A stretch of 64,000 nt of DNA from Bryum argenteum (taxonomy: Eukaryota; Streptophyta; Bryopsida; Bryales; Bryaceae). Positions within the stretch are counted from its first letter, which is position 1; each line of letters opens with the position of its first letter. A model generated the notes under the pieces. That model had not been told where the DNA came from. It did no database searches and saw nothing but the letters and a program-made list of their open reading frames with translations. The stretch is from the NCBI GenBank assembly GCA_037043015.1, contig CM073323.1, positions 27,370,758-27,434,757 on the forward strand. Reading direction: 5' to 3'. The position numbers and the translations under genes were made by a program. Shown in pieces: positions 48,968 through 60,151 of the stretch.

Positions 48968-49322
48968 GGTAGCGACACCCATTCCCGTGGCTTTAAGCTA
49001 ATTATCATACTTCTGAATGAGGAGTATGAGAAATTATTATACCAGGGGAAAGGCAATTAGATTTTAATCTGAAATGTATCGAAAAAGTCATGTTATTGGA
49101 AAATTTGTGTTCGTTCTTGATAATCAAAGTCAAAAATTGATTTGCACATTTTGACTGTGTCTAAATGGCCTTGATTCCGTGACTTGGAGAAGCAAATTCT
49201 GCCACTATACCTTTACTGCATTTAGTAATATTTGTTCTCAACAAATGATCAAAGTCACTCAGATTGAGGTGCCCTGTATGCTGACGCAAATGGGTACAGT
49301 AACGGGAATGGGTGTCGCTACC
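48968..49322. mobile_element. TTAA-flanked MITE with perfect 21-bp termini (family W)
   Basis: 48968-48988 (starting GGTAGCGACACCCATTC) is the exact reverse complement of 49302-49322; TTAA abuts each end (48964-48967 and 49323-49326). The interior, 355 bp overall, is non-coding. The termini do not begin CCC, so this could be a piggyBac relative or an element with a TA/TAA target; the TTAA reading is the simplest. Confidence 0.8.
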
Positions 49323-49326
49323 TTAA

Positions 49327-50706
49327 CTCAAAATTAATGTATCCAAATCATACGATCTCAAGCATAATTTGCACATCATCCAAAATTGGTTCCCTTTACA
49401 ATTCCCCATTTGAATTTGAGCGGTTTTCGAGCCACTTAACATAGAAGTGTAAAGGATTCAAAATTAAATAAGATTGAGTTCAAACAAACTTCATGGGGAT
49501 TTGGACCATGAGCAATTGCACATGCATACCTCCAAGTCCACTTCCTAACAAAGTTCCACAAAGCCCGTCTTCCAACAAGTTATTTCATGTAAGAAACTAG
49601 AATGGCCATCCCATCTTCACATGACCTCAATGTCTATGATATTCGAAGCTCGCATGTCATGACAAAAGAGGAGCAAATACATCGAACCTCTCTTGGAAGC
49701 TTCCCATTGCGCGTACCGAATTTGATTATGTACTTAACGTAAGTGGGCTCTTAACAATGCGCGATAAACTGAACGTCCCCTGCGAGCTTCCAAGTCCGTT
49801 TTTTAATTATTTTTTTTATGTAAATGGGGCATTCTTCCTTTCGAAGGTGATGTTCATGGAGCTTTCTAGAATGCACAAAAACGGGTGATGTACTTTAGTT
49901 GGGTACAATATCCACTTGCATTCATGTCTGGTACACCCTTGTATGTATTGACTTCTAAGAAAGACCCCTTTAGTTAGGTGGTTTGTAGAAGGACAACATC
50001 CAAATTGCACTTGCAAACTTGGCGAATGATAAGGACGTTCTTTCAAAAGATGGTTTGGGATAAAAAGGTCGATGTACTCCTCCACCACGTGTAATTCTTG
50101 CTTTTGAGGGTGTTTGACAAACATAGTTTTGGAACTTCGATAATTTTTAGATTGTTGGTAGTTGTTTAACGTTGCATTGTTGGAATTACATTAAGGAATG
50201 TCATTAAGGTAAATAAAATTTGAAATTTTGTTCATAGTAAGGTGCTCAAAAGCCATGTGAATTTCGTTTCAACAAGTGTTCTTAGAGGTCGCCAAGTGAA
50301 CCATTTCTGAAAACACTACAAAGCTTGTGGAAGATTGATTCATTTGGATTTGTAATATTGTCACAATCCTTGAATCATTTATGAGGACGCAACTAAAGGG
50401 GTCCACCCTAAAAGACTTTCTTGCGAATAATAAAACTCTTGCAAGTAAGATTGAGAACCAAAGAATAACATTTACAAACACAAAATCCCCATTGGCAAGC
50501 AAATACTAAACTATTATTCTACAAACATTCATAACGACTTTGTACATATAAATCACACAAACCAAACTCAATCCTCCTCCAATGCAACAAAACTGCTATT
50601 CCATGATCACTCCTCCATCATCAGTCCCTCAAAATCAAAATCAAATCCTCTAATATACAGCATCCTATTTCGCATCCTATGCGGAAATTGAATCTCCAAT
50701 AAGAAT
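49327..50706. other. Gene-free spacer
   Basis: A 102-codon minus frame (50124-49816) and a 77-codon minus frame (50502-50269) have no family resemblance. No gene supported. Confidence 0.35.
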
Positions 50707-51012
50707 TATGGTGAAACCACCTAAAGGCGGGCACCTACCTAAAGGCGGGCACCCAAGATTCTTGCCTTTATAAAGATCTCACCTCCCTTGCATGTACCTC
50801 ATGCGTACATATTTAGGGTGCCCGCCTTTAGGCTTCTCCTTCTGAAATTTGTAACTAATTATGTGTGTGCTTTAAAAAAGCACATAAATAGGGTTAGCTT
50901 GTCTTTTCCTATTCCCTATCCCTGAAAAATAGTAACCCACTCATTTCTCACTCCAAGTATATAGATTCCCTCAATTTTCCTTAAGTGCACGACAATAGGT
51001 GGTTTCACCATA
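50707..51012. mobile_element. MITE family V, copy V1
   Basis: Perfect 17-bp termini TATGGTGAAACCACCTA and TAGGTGGTTTCACCATA. Shares an interior with V2 at 53386 (ATGTACCTCATG, AAATTTGTA, TCCCTGAAAAATAG and CACTCATTTC blocks). A GGCGGGCACC direct repeat and its inverse GGTGCCCGCC lie just inside. Confidence 0.8.
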
Positions 51013-51550
51013 GAGAATTCATTTTGTAACATATTTACATTCCTATTTTTTAGTGGAAAAGGATTATCGGAGCTTCAGGAAGTATGTTGCCTTGATGCAA
51101 AAGGCGCTCAGAGCATGCCTAGCCCTATGCTCCAAGCCAGGCCGTTGGGCTGCATGAAAAGCTCGCAGGCGCCGCGCGGTCGGGCGTCATAACCCCACCC
51201 CGGGTTAGAAGGTAGGGTAGAGGAAAAGGCCGCTCACCAATCATATTTTCAAGCCGGTTATAATAGAAACTATATTTTCAACCAATAAAATCTCTTCCAC
51301 GTGACACTCTTCCATTGGTTAATAGGGACGCTAAATTGTGAGTGGAGGCACGAGATTAATTGGGATATGGTGTGCTAGAATGTAAGAGACCTCAACCCTC
51401 TTGGCCGGGTTACAGGGATATTGCGTGGGCTAGGGCTCCTAACACTCCAAACAAGGCTCTACTCTCCGGCCCAAAGTGCAAACTAGGCATGCTCTCATGT
51501 GTTGCACTTGTCATTTCTCATTCTTCCCCCACCAAGTTTGGGGCCGGAAC
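51013..51550. other. Spacer, GC-rich block at 51.1-51.25 kb
   Basis: A GC-rich stretch (51120-51240) stands out in AT-rich surroundings. The frame at 51360-51656 is a chance frame that runs into the next MITE. Confidence 0.35.
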
Positions 51551-51801
51551 CTGTAATCGAGTGCTACCAGCGTTTCTCGGAGCTCCATCAACCAATGGGA
51601 TTTTTTCTTCAAAATCCCTCAAATTTTTGATTTGGACCCACCGACGACCGCTTTAGATAATTTCAAAAATGAGGCTTATGGCGCCAAATTACCCTCGGAG
51701 CCTACCCCTTGACATTTCAAATCTATACATCAAAAATTTACGGGCTCTTTACCCCTCCCCGCCCTTGCCCCCCGAGAAACGCTAGTAGCACTGATTTACA
51801 G
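51551..51801. mobile_element. MITE, about 250 bp
   Basis: GTGCTACCAGCGTTTCTCGG (51561-51580) against CCGAGAAACGCTAGTAGCAC (51772-51791): 19 of 20 inverted matches, with weaker inverted similarity outward (CTGTAATC and GATTTACAG). Confidence 0.75.
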
Positions 51802-52052
51802 TGATCCCCAAGTTTGCTCCTTTCATAGACTGGCTACAATAGAAGCGTTAAATGAAGGCTAAAAATAGAGGTTCGAATTCGGAGGTTTAAAAGCAAAACG
51901 GCAGAGTATGCATCTGGAATGGGCTCTGCTTACGAAGCACGCAGTTGAGGGTGGATGGTTTGTGAATTTGAGTGATGGGAATATTGTCAGGGTGGTCCTT
52001 TGCATGAGGTGAAAAGGACCACCCTTTCAATTCGGAGTCCTTTAACCCTTAA
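51802..52052. other. Spacer with a segment shared with 60.6 kb
   Basis: AAAACGGC...TCTGGAA...TCTGCTTAC(A/G)AAGCACGCAG at 51895-51948 recurs at 60626-60680. This points to an unidentified dispersed repeat. Confidence 0.4.
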
Positions 52053-52406
52053 CCCTTAAACGCCTAGCTATACGGATTTGGGCAGCCCAGTATTGGATCA
52101 CACCATCTTTTGCACTTGGGCATCATGAATAGTGCACTTTTTGAACTTGGGCATCATGAATGATCCAATCAATGATGAGCTTGCAACCTCCTACAAGTAT
52201 TATACAACCCCAACCTACCTACCACAATCCTTTCAAAGCACAAAATCACTCATACAAATTGTGATTTGAATTGTAAAATTTCACTATTTGAATGCATCAG
52301 AAGAAGGGGACCAGTTTGACATCAAAATATAAGTGAAAAGTTGAGTACAGTGAGAGCTACAGAGAAGATTCTGTTGGAAGGTGACCCCTCGGGTCACCTT
52401 GGGCGT
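52053..52406 (+). mobile_element. TTAA MITE family Y, copy Y2
   Basis: Begins CCCTTAAACGCC right after TTAA (52049-52052) and ends GGGCGTTTAA at 52401-52410, sharing that TTAA with the inverted neighbour Y3. The body matches Y4 at 59786 closely. A subterminal hairpin GGTGACCC-CTC-GGGTCACC lies at 52380-52398. Confidence 0.85.
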
Positions 52407-52410
52407 TTAA

Positions 52411-52772
52411 CTCTTAAACGCCTGAGCGGCCCCGAGGGGGCCGTTTCCAACAGAATCTCCTCTGTAGCTCTCAAACACAATAACTTTTCACTAATATTTT
52501 GATGTCAAATTAGTCACCTTCTTCTCATGCATCCAAAAAGTGAAATTTTAGAATTCAAATCACAATTTGTATGAGTGATTTTGTGCTTTGAAAGGATTGC
52601 GGTAGCGAGGTTGGGGTTGTACATAACCTTGTAGGAGGTTGCAAGCTCATCATTGATTGGTGCATTCATGATGCCTATGTTCAAGAAGTGCACTATTCAT
52701 GATGCCCAAGTCCAAAAGATGCTGTGATCCAATTTTGGGCTACCCGTTTCACACCCCATGGGCGTTTAAGGG
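52411..52772 (-). mobile_element. TTAA MITE family Y, copy Y3 (inverted next to Y2)
   Basis: Head-to-head with Y2: it starts CTCTTAAACGCC after the shared TTAA (52407-52410) and ends GGGCGTTTAAGGG before TTAA at 52773-52776. Hairpin CGGCCCC-GAG-GGGGCCG near its left end. Confidence 0.85.
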
Positions 52773-52776
52773 TTAA

Positions 52777-53383
52777 CCCCTAATGTGGAAAGCCCCCAAA
52801 ACTCCGTAAAACCACCGTCTCTCAATGCAAGATGAAATTTTTTGGTTTTTGACGTGATCTCAAGTATGTAATCGTAGGATCTTATACCTAACTTGTTTAT
52901 GTATGTGTGTACCAAAACTTAGTTTCAAATTCCTATCCGATTGTGAGATTGTAACATTTGAAGTTGAAAAAAATGGTTTTTTTCCCTTGTAGCAAAATGC
53001 GTTCGAAGATTTTTGTAAGCTCAAAAAACGGATTTTAAGAGTAGCTTTGGATGGCTCTTCGATCTCTTGTTCCTACATGAATTAGGAACATGTCTATGCA
53101 ATTTATACCCTCATGCATATGAAGAATAATTGGATCAAAGATCCAAACGGTGGTATGATGCATTAAAACCTTAATTGAAAGAAAGTAAAAATCTCAATTT
53201 TTGGTGAATTTTTGAAGTTCATGCAATCTTATTTTTTTCAAGAAAATTTTGAGAATAAGCAAGCTTATATCGCAATTTGGGCAGTTTTGGGTAGATTTCA
53301 AACGGTGTTTTCAAACTTTGACCATAAACAAGGGGGTGACGAGACCCAAACGACCCGTTTTGGGCTCTATTTGACATTAGGGG
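52777..53383 (+). mobile_element. TTAA MITE family Z, copy Z1
   Basis: Perfect termini CCCCTAATGT (52777-52786) and ACATTAGGGG (53374-53383) bounded by TTAA on both sides; the left TTAA is also the right TTAA of Y3. 607 bp, non-coding. Confidence 0.85.
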
Positions 53384-53385
53384 TT

Positions 53386-53701
53386 AAGGTATGAGCACCT
53401 AAACGCCGCCGCCTCCTAAAAGCATGCATGTCAGATTCTTACTGAAATGAAGATTTGAGCATCCTACAATCACTCTTAATGTACCTCATGTGTACATACA
53501 AGAGGGTGATCGATAATAGGTAAGCCTATATTGGACACGTCTAAAATTTGTAGTTATCATTGTGAGTGCTTATAGAAGTTTTAAAAATAGGGAAAAGTCG
53601 TTTTTACTATCTCCTAATCACTGAAAAATAGGAGGCCACTCATTCCACCAATCCAAGTGAAGTGAATTGCTTAAATGCACAAAAATAGGTGTTCATACCT
53701 T
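53386..53701. mobile_element. MITE family V, copy V2
   Basis: Termini AAGGTATGAGCACCTA and TAGGTGTTCATACCTT (15 of 16). Its left end overlaps the TTAA that closes Z1. Interior shared with V1. Confidence 0.75.
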
Positions 53702-54273
53702 ACATATTTCACTTAGGAGCAGTGCAAAATCGGTGCATTGCAAAGCAATTGAATAACCCATTAGTGTTATACTCAAGTAATTTCATATTTGAAGTATGTT
53801 CAAATAGTTAGGGCTCAATTGGGCATCTTCTTTCTTTCTTTTATTTATTTTTATTTTTTACCAATCAATGTATTAATCAATTGAGAGTGATACAATCGTG
53901 AAGAAGTTGCCAATTGAGCATCTTTGATTGGCATGTGATACACTCCAAGTGCACTGCATAAAAGTTGTTGATTAGTGTTACAAACATCAATTGCGAATCG
54001 TATCACTTAATGTCACACATCACCATACTATTACAAGACTAATCTTCAAATTGTAATATTAAATGTGAGAGCATGCAAGCTTTCTTGCAAGTGGTAGAAT
54101 TTATTGGAAATGGTGCAATTGGTGGCTTGAAGAAAGACAAGGGACATTGATTGCAATGGCGGCCCAAAGTAAACACATATCTCAAGAGTGTTTAGAAATA
54201 TTGTAACTTTCTTACTAGAAGTTACCGATCACTCTAATCTCCACGTAAAACTAATTAACAACTAACTTGTACA
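53702..54273. other. Gene-free spacer
   Basis: AT-rich with a T-rich run (53820-53860). No gene seen. Confidence 0.35.
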
Positions 54274-54382
54274 GTGGAAACATGGTCGCCGTACACCTCA
54301 CAAGTACACCCATCATAGGCAAGCTCCAGTGTAGTGTGGATGTAATGTGCCACTATAGATGTACGACCGACTATGTTTCCAC
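54274..54382. mobile_element. Short foldback element, about 109 bp
   Basis: GTGGAAACATGGTCGCCGTA and, inverted, TACGACCGACTATGTTTCCAC match with one substitution and a short gap over about 22 bp. Confidence 0.6.
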
Positions 54383-55814
54383 GTGTAACGTGTGATGTTA
54401 TAGAGTGCGCGCTATCAATCACAGGTGTAACAATAAGGGGGTTGGAGTCTATTTCCTCAATTCAATCCCTAAAGATCCAAGAAAACCGAAATGACTTTTT
54501 AAAGTTCATGCACGAGCAAAATCCAACCAATCTTGACCATTACAATCTCACTAACACATATTACTATCGATACCATATCAATATCACATACAGTTCAAAT
54601 TTAATATGTGAGGTAAAAAGTCAAGCTAACTTCAAGATCCTACGATTAAATCTTCTAAATAATGCTTAGAATGAGCTTTCTGGAGCTTTTATAATAACTT
54701 CAAAGCATTTACCTACACTTATGCTTACATACACTTTTCTTCATACTTCAAATTTTCCTAAATACTCCAATTCTGAATTTGTATAAACATTTCAAAACGA
54801 TACGAATTTCAAAATTTGAAAGTATGAGAATATTCTCATATACTGGTGACCATGTACCAAACCCAAATATTCTCTTGGGATAATATAATATATTAAAACA
54901 TTTTTCCTCCAGACTCAGCCAAACTTCCCCAACTGTGAAAAGTGAAAATAATTATCAGAACTTACGGGATTCCTGGTTCCGATAAGGAGTTACCAGAATT
55001 TACTGCCCGGGTGGCGGTACCTTTTCACCGCCGTGTTAATGTCTCATGTCCCCCCCAGGGACATGAAGCTCTGCTACATTTAGCGTTTTACCTTACAGGG
55101 TAAGTGATATTACGGAGGTTCGGGGATATGGGTAAAACGTACGCCTTCCCGCTTTTAAATCAGCCTCTGGTTCGAACGTGCCAATATGGAATTGTTTCCG
55201 GAACATTCTGGTAGCATTGGTGCATATTTCTTGGAGAACTTGTTGTCATGGGCTTTGTATTGATTTCTCTTGTTTTAATACTACTGAGAAAGAGATTTTA
55301 ACAGAAAGTTGAATCTTTGTTCGTGTAATAGATTTTGTCTAAGGTTAGAGCATTACTTTTTTACATCTATGAGGAGAGGATATACTTATGTAAATAAATT
55401 ACTGTGACTATTTCTTCATATAATTACAATGGAGGTGTGAGCCAATTATAAACCCCTAAATTTGCTTGATACAAAACAACTTAGAGTACAACTTCCCTTC
55501 TACTTTAGGCCAAAAAGAACTCAATTTAGAAGATTCGGTTGTAGGATCTCGGAGTTAACTTGACATTTCTACTCACATATCAAATTAAATTTTGGACCGT
55601 TGAATCTTGTGAGATCATTATGATCAAAATTAGCTAAACTTTTCTCTTACAAGAACCAATTTCTAATTTTAAGAAAAGTTTAAAAAGAATCGAGACATCA
55701 AGCATGCATCCTTTGAAATCTAAAGAAGGGTTCTCCAAAAATCCACGAAAATAATTTCTATCTTTCACCACAACATTATTTAGAGTAGAAATTTCCACGT
55801 CTTACTATTACTTG

Positions 55815-55845
<31 letters not shown>

Positions 55846-55977
55846 TCCCATTTCTTGAAGTAACAACAACCCTCACTTTAGCAAGTATTGATTCGTCGCT
55901 TATTGGAGACTTCTTCATCTACACACAAAGAAAAGCCAAGCCTCGACTTAGTTCTTGCCAATCCAGACATATTGATA
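54383..55977. other. Gene-free spacer with A28 tract
   Basis: The block 54955-55230 is less AT-rich and contains a tRNA-B-box-like GGTTCGAACGTGCC and a small hairpin (GGTGGCGGTACCTTTTCACCGCC), perhaps an unidentified SINE. A pure A28 run lies at 55815-55842; no target duplication around it was found. Confidence 0.35.
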
Positions 55978-56278
55978 GTGGAGTGGTCTTAAATGGAGCA
56001 GGTCTTACAATGGAGCTCTAGTAATCTTCACTCAGATATACATAATAGCTACCTCATAGGATAGTACCATGCACTCACAACAAACATTGTAGGGTGCCAC
56101 TTTAGGACACCATTTTGAAAACACCCATATATCCAACTTCAAGAATTCATCACTTATTGTAGAAGAGTCCAATTGCTCTACCTTTCTACTAATTTTCCCC
56201 ATGCACAAAAATTGCTTCCATCGGTAACATCCCTCTAAATTTCCCGTGCTGAAAATTGAGCTACTATTGAACACCTTA
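55978..56278 (-). mobile_element. MITE family M, copy M3
   Basis: Best preserved minus copy: left end GGTCTTAAATGGAGCAGG, right end ACTATTGAACACCTTA; intervening blocks as in M2 and M6. Confidence 0.8.
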
Positions 56279-56674
56279 CTAGAATTACTATGATAATGCA
56301 CAAGATCCTAGCACAAATAGAAAAACCAGACATGAACCAGAGTCGGTACAGTTGTAGGAAGAACAATGTATAAAACTTTAATGGTTTGTACAAAACTTGA
56401 GCCTGTCGAAGCTTGACAAGCTGATATAAACTCTCACTCTTTTCAGTGGCGATGCTTTACACCACCTCAATATATAATACGTCTGCTAACTATATCTCGG
56501 TCGAAATTGTTGTACAAAAATGTAGCACTGCAAGTGCAGATCCAAAAAAGGCATTGGGTCTGCAACAATCTCTCTTCTTCGGTGGCTATCGGTGTATGTA
56601 CAAAATTGCTGCCTTACAGCCACTCTGATGATCGATAGAGAGCTGGCATTCTCGTGCTTGAGGAATGTGGAGTT

Positions 56675-57301
56675 TCAGTAGTGGTAGGCGTATTGGCGGA
56701 AGTATCCGTCCTCGGGCTGGCCTGGCAATGGCGGGTAGTAGTACCGAGGAGCGTAGTTCTGGCTCGGCCGGTACTCGCCGGGCGGGAAGTGGACTGGAGC
56801 TGGTGCGTAGTAAGATGGCCCCGCCCACTGCACGAATGGCATGGTGGTGTACACATGCGTCTCCGCCTCCTTCTTCTTCTTCTCCTCTGCTTCCTTCTCC
56901 TTCTTCTTCTTCTCCTCTTCCTCCTTCTTCTTCTTGTCTTCGTCCGCCTTGTTCTTGGGCTTCTCCTTCTCTTTCGCGTCGAGCTCCACGAACTTGGCCT
57001 TCTTGTCGATCTTCCTGGCCTTGCGCAGCACCTCGTGCTCGTGCAGCCCATTCGGATTGGACGCCACCACCACCACTTTGCTCTGAAACCGCTCCGCGCG
57101 CACGTCGAACACGCCGTGAACCTCCCGAATCTCCTCGATCACTTTCTCCTCGCACTTCTGGCAGCACATCTTCACCTTCAGCTGGTACTTGGGCAGCTTG
57201 TCCACTGACACTGCCGCCTGCCACTCGTGGTGCGTCTTCAGCCACTCCGGAACGTCCTTGGACTCCTTGGCAAAAATCGGGTAATAATGCGGTTCCGCCA
57301 T
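56675..57301 (-). CDS. Heavy-metal-associated (HMA) domain plant protein, HIPP/HPP-like
   Basis: Single exon, 208 aa. The HMA domain lies at residues 38-103 (LPKYQLKVKMCCQKCEEKV start) with the metal-binding pair C47 and C50 in M-x-C-x2-C form, followed by a Lys/Glu-rich charged linker (about 104-150, KKKKEEEEKKKKEKEAEEK type) and a Pro/Tyr-rich tail (YYAPAPVHFPPGEY, ending YAYHY). Such proteins bind Cu, Zn or Cd, or act as metallochaperones and in stress signalling. The C-terminus lacks a CaaX isoprenylation box, so it is an HPP rather than a true HIPP. The start at 57301 has a good context (GCCATCTTCCCC on the plus strand reads ATGGCGG). Long frames on other strands here are shadows caused by the repetitive charged linker. 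Confidence 0.9.
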   Translation of the reverse strand: MAEPHYYPIFAKESKDVPEWLKTHHEWQAAVSVDKLPKYQLKVKMCCQKCEEKVIEEIREVHGVFDVRAERFQSKVVVVASNPNGLHEHEVLRKARKIDKKAKFVELDAKEKEKPKNKADEDKKKKEEEEKKKKEKEAEEKKKKEAETHVYTTMPFVQWAGPSYYAPAPVHFPPGEYRPSQNYAPRYYYPPLPGQPEDGYFRQYAYHY

Positions 57302-57989
57302 CTTCCCCTCGCCTCAAACACTCCCACAACTGCGAAAAGCTTAAACCCCCAAAAAACTGCCCCTTTCCCTCGAAAAGAGCAAATGCCAACCGGGAACGAG
57401 AAATTGAAAGGGACGAGTGTGAGCACTCGAATCAGAAGAAAAGAGAATGTGTCAAGTGAGGTGTGAGAGAAGCGACAGCTGGTGAGTAAACTGAGCGAGA
57501 CTGGAATGGTGGTGTTGAAAACAGACACAGTGGCTCTTTCTCTTATAGGGACGGCGGTGGCCACGATGAGCAAGGGGAGACCGTCGGGTCAAGGAATGTC
57601 CACGCGGAGAAACAGGAATCCCGCGCTTCCCAAACCAGAATCAAGTGGATTATTACTAAACCAGAGTTGGAAACAAAAAAGTCTCCGAAGATTGAGCAAG
57701 AGCAGTCCTGATGATGAAGTTGCGGCTACCTCCAGTGCTTCGAGGAAAGTGCCAGAGTGGTGGGGGCGAGCCCATGGCCGTGGCTTTTGCCAGTGTCTGT
57801 ATGACTTGGATTTACGAGCCGACACGGAAAAGCTACTGGACCTTCCGTTAGCGCCATGGCCACACACAAGCCCCACAGATATGGTGGATGCACACTTGTA
57901 AGTCAGGTACATTAGAAAATTCAGACTTACTCTTACATGTGTCAAAAGTGCCAAACAATTTTCATGTATTTATCAGTATAATTGCGATA
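57302..57989 (-). other. Upstream region of the HMA gene, with an unsupported plus-strand frame
   Basis: GC-richer than its surroundings. 57302-57480 should be 5' UTR and promoter of the HMA gene. A 139-codon plus frame (57482-57901, starting MSKLSETGMVVL) is open across the same stretch; its composition (Ser, Arg, Pro) and lack of any family match make chance most likely, though a divergent small gene is possible. Confidence 0.35.
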
Positions 57990-58297
57990 TGGTAAGATGC
58001 TCAATTTTATTCTAGTACAAGAAATCTTTGTGGATGTGACCAGTGTAAGCAATTTGTGTGCATGGGGAAAATTAGTAGAAAATTAGAGCAAGTGGAATGA
58101 TCGATTTTGAACTCTTCTACACTGAGTGATGATTTTTTGAAGTTTGGAAATTTAGGTGTTTCTAAACACCGCCCTAAAGTGACACCATGTAATGTCTGTA
58201 GTGAGTACATTGTATGGCGAAGCTACTATATGCCTTTGAGTGAAGATTACTCCAGCTTCATTACGGGAACTACTCCATTTTAGACCACTCTACTATA
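57990..58297 (+). mobile_element. MITE family M, copy M4
   Basis: Plus-orientation copy (GCATGGGGAAAATTAGTAG, CAAGTGGAATGAT, GAGTGAAGATTACTCC, CATTTTAGACCACTCTA). Left border approximate. Confidence 0.75.
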
Positions 58298-58844
58298 TAT
58301 CTACGTTGAAAAAGAAACTAGAACACATTTCATAGTTGTAATATGGATGTTCTTGTGCAAAAGCGGAAAAATAAAAATAAAAATTAAAATAAATCTTCTA
58401 GATGGGTAATGAAGGGAGAGATTTTCCGACTGAAATGGAGAGGAGGAAATGCTTACCAAAAAAAAATTCTTAGGCACGAATCTCCAAATAAAGAGTACAA
58501 CACAAGCAAAATCTCCACGTCATAAAAAGTGTAAAGGATTTGGAGATCGGCAAAAACAAGGCTCAAACTTCATGGGGATCCAGGCCATGAGCATCCATTC
58601 CCCCAAGTCCACTTTGGTGGATCGACATGCATGCTCACAAAGCCTGTCTTTGACATTAATTAATTCATTAATTGGGTCAAAAAGACAAAAAGCCTATCCT
58701 TTTTTGTGCATTTTGTGCCAAAGCAGCCCTTAGTAAAGAAAATTATTAAAAAATGGCTCGTATGATTCCAATTTATAGGACTGGTAAACATATCAAGGAG
58801 GAGATAGTTTATAACTCAAATTCAGACTTACAGCTGCTACTTAA
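58298..58844. other. Gene-free spacer
   Basis: A-rich, with a segment at 58480-58640 resembling 49440-49570 (TCAAACTTCATGGGGAT, CATGAGCA, CCAAGTCCACTT), so another dispersed repeat. Confidence 0.4.
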
Positions 58845-58940
58845 ATAAATAAATAAATAAGAACACCAAACCCTTGTTGGTCTGGCGTGAATAAAATGCC
58901 CGTTCAACCTACCCTTGATGATATGCCCGCTTCTAGTCAC
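58845..58940 (-). mobile_element. SINE 3' fragment with (AAAT)n tail
   Basis: Minus-strand fragment matching the SINE at 5596: reading minus, GGGCATATCATCAAGGGTAGG, then GAACGGGCATTTTATTCACGCC and GGTTTGGTGTTCTTAT, followed by TTAT/TTTA repeats (AAATAAATAAATAAAT on the plus strand, 58845-58860). Confidence 0.7.
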
Positions 58941-59781
58941 TAGTGCTGAAAATGAAGGGTTGATGTGTTAGTGCATCGGCACTGCATACCCTTCAAACAA
59001 GCCCTCCGACGGAATGATGGAGGGATTCATGTAGGGAGCAATTGCAAAATAAGCCTCCCAAGGACCTAAACAACAAGCATTCTCATTCAATGCCCCCTTA
59101 GAAAAAGAAAGAAGATTATTTTGAGGGCAACTTTTGAGGTTTGCGAGTCCCCTAAAAGATTGGGGGTCAAGGCCATTTGGAGGACTGAGTTGAGTATCCC
59201 TTGAAAATAGCATCAGGGTCCAACTCTTGTTGGAGTGGAGCATGTTTTGTCCGAAGACCCCTCCAAAATGGCATTGGCCGGCCTCAAACTCCTTGGGGGT
59301 GCTAATGATATATGAGCATCAATACATGGTGATGCATTCGTCATTTTCAGGTGCCAAAAGCACTCTAATAACAATCACTGATGCCCGCAATTGTTATCTT
59401 GTCCGTTCAAAATTGCTCCACTCCCCCAACTTTTTGATGCACTAGATACCTCTTCATTCCCTTTTAATCTTACCTTGCTTCAAGCTTGTAAACTATAACA
59501 TCCACTTGCTTGGCTCTGTGAAAGGATGAGTGGAGATTAGGGCACCATATATTGAAAATGGAACAAAAAAACAAACACTCAAAGGACCTCAGCTGATGGG
59601 TGAATATACCCTAACTATACCGTCGTATATACCGGGCCCACGCATACATGGGTAGTACATTCTTAGAGGATTCACTTTATATATAAGTATTACTATATTC
59701 TTGCAACTCCGGAGGAATTATCTAGAGCTCCGAGAAGTCAAGCACAACTCGAGCAATATCGATAATGAAGCACTAGGCTTC
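58941..59781. other. Gene-free spacer
   Basis: Frames at 58968-59243 (minus) and 59227-59445 (plus) show no family resemblance. Confidence 0.35.
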
Positions 59782-59785
59782 TTAA

Positions 59786-60147
59786 CCCTTAAACGCCCAT
59801 GGGGTCTGAAACGGGCAGCCCAAAATTGGATCACAGCATCTTTTGGACTTGGGCATCATGAATAGTGCACTTTTTGAACTTGGGCATCATGAATAGGCCA
59901 ATCAATGATGAGCTTGCAACCTCCTACAAGGTTATGTACCACCCCAACCTACCTACCACAATCCTTTCAAAGCACAAAATCATTCATAGAAATTGTGATT
60001 TGAATTGTGAAATTTCACTTTTTGAATGCATCAGAAGATGGTGACCAGTTTGACATCAAAATATGAGTGAAATGTTGAGTACAGTGAGAGCTACAGGGAA
60101 GATTCTGTTGGAATCATGCCCCTCGGGCTTGCTTGGGCGTTTAAGGG
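59786..60147 (+). mobile_element. TTAA MITE family Y, copy Y4 (intact)
   Basis: Perfect 13-bp termini CCCTTAAACGCCC and GGGCGTTTAAGGG, bounded by TTAA at 59782-59785 and 60148-60151. 362 bp. Reference copy for the family. Subterminal hairpin GCCC-CTC-GGGC at 60117-60127. No coding frame. Confidence 0.9.
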
Positions 60148-60151
60148 TTAA

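Noticed and set aside
55008-55230. SINE or tRNA with B box GGTTCGAACGTGCC
   Set aside because: No convincing A box at the right distance, no tail and no target duplication.
55815-55842. Retroposon tail (A28)
   Set aside because: No matching direct repeats on both sides and no recognisable body upstream.
56614-57459. Several long Arg/Ser/Leu-rich frames over the HMA gene
   Set aside because: Shadow frames produced by the Lys/Glu-rich linker; only the 208-codon frame has a domain.
57482-57901. 139-codon gene divergent from the HMA gene
   Set aside because: No family match, lies in the expected promoter and leader, and the opposite strand is equally open. GC-rich chance frame most likely.
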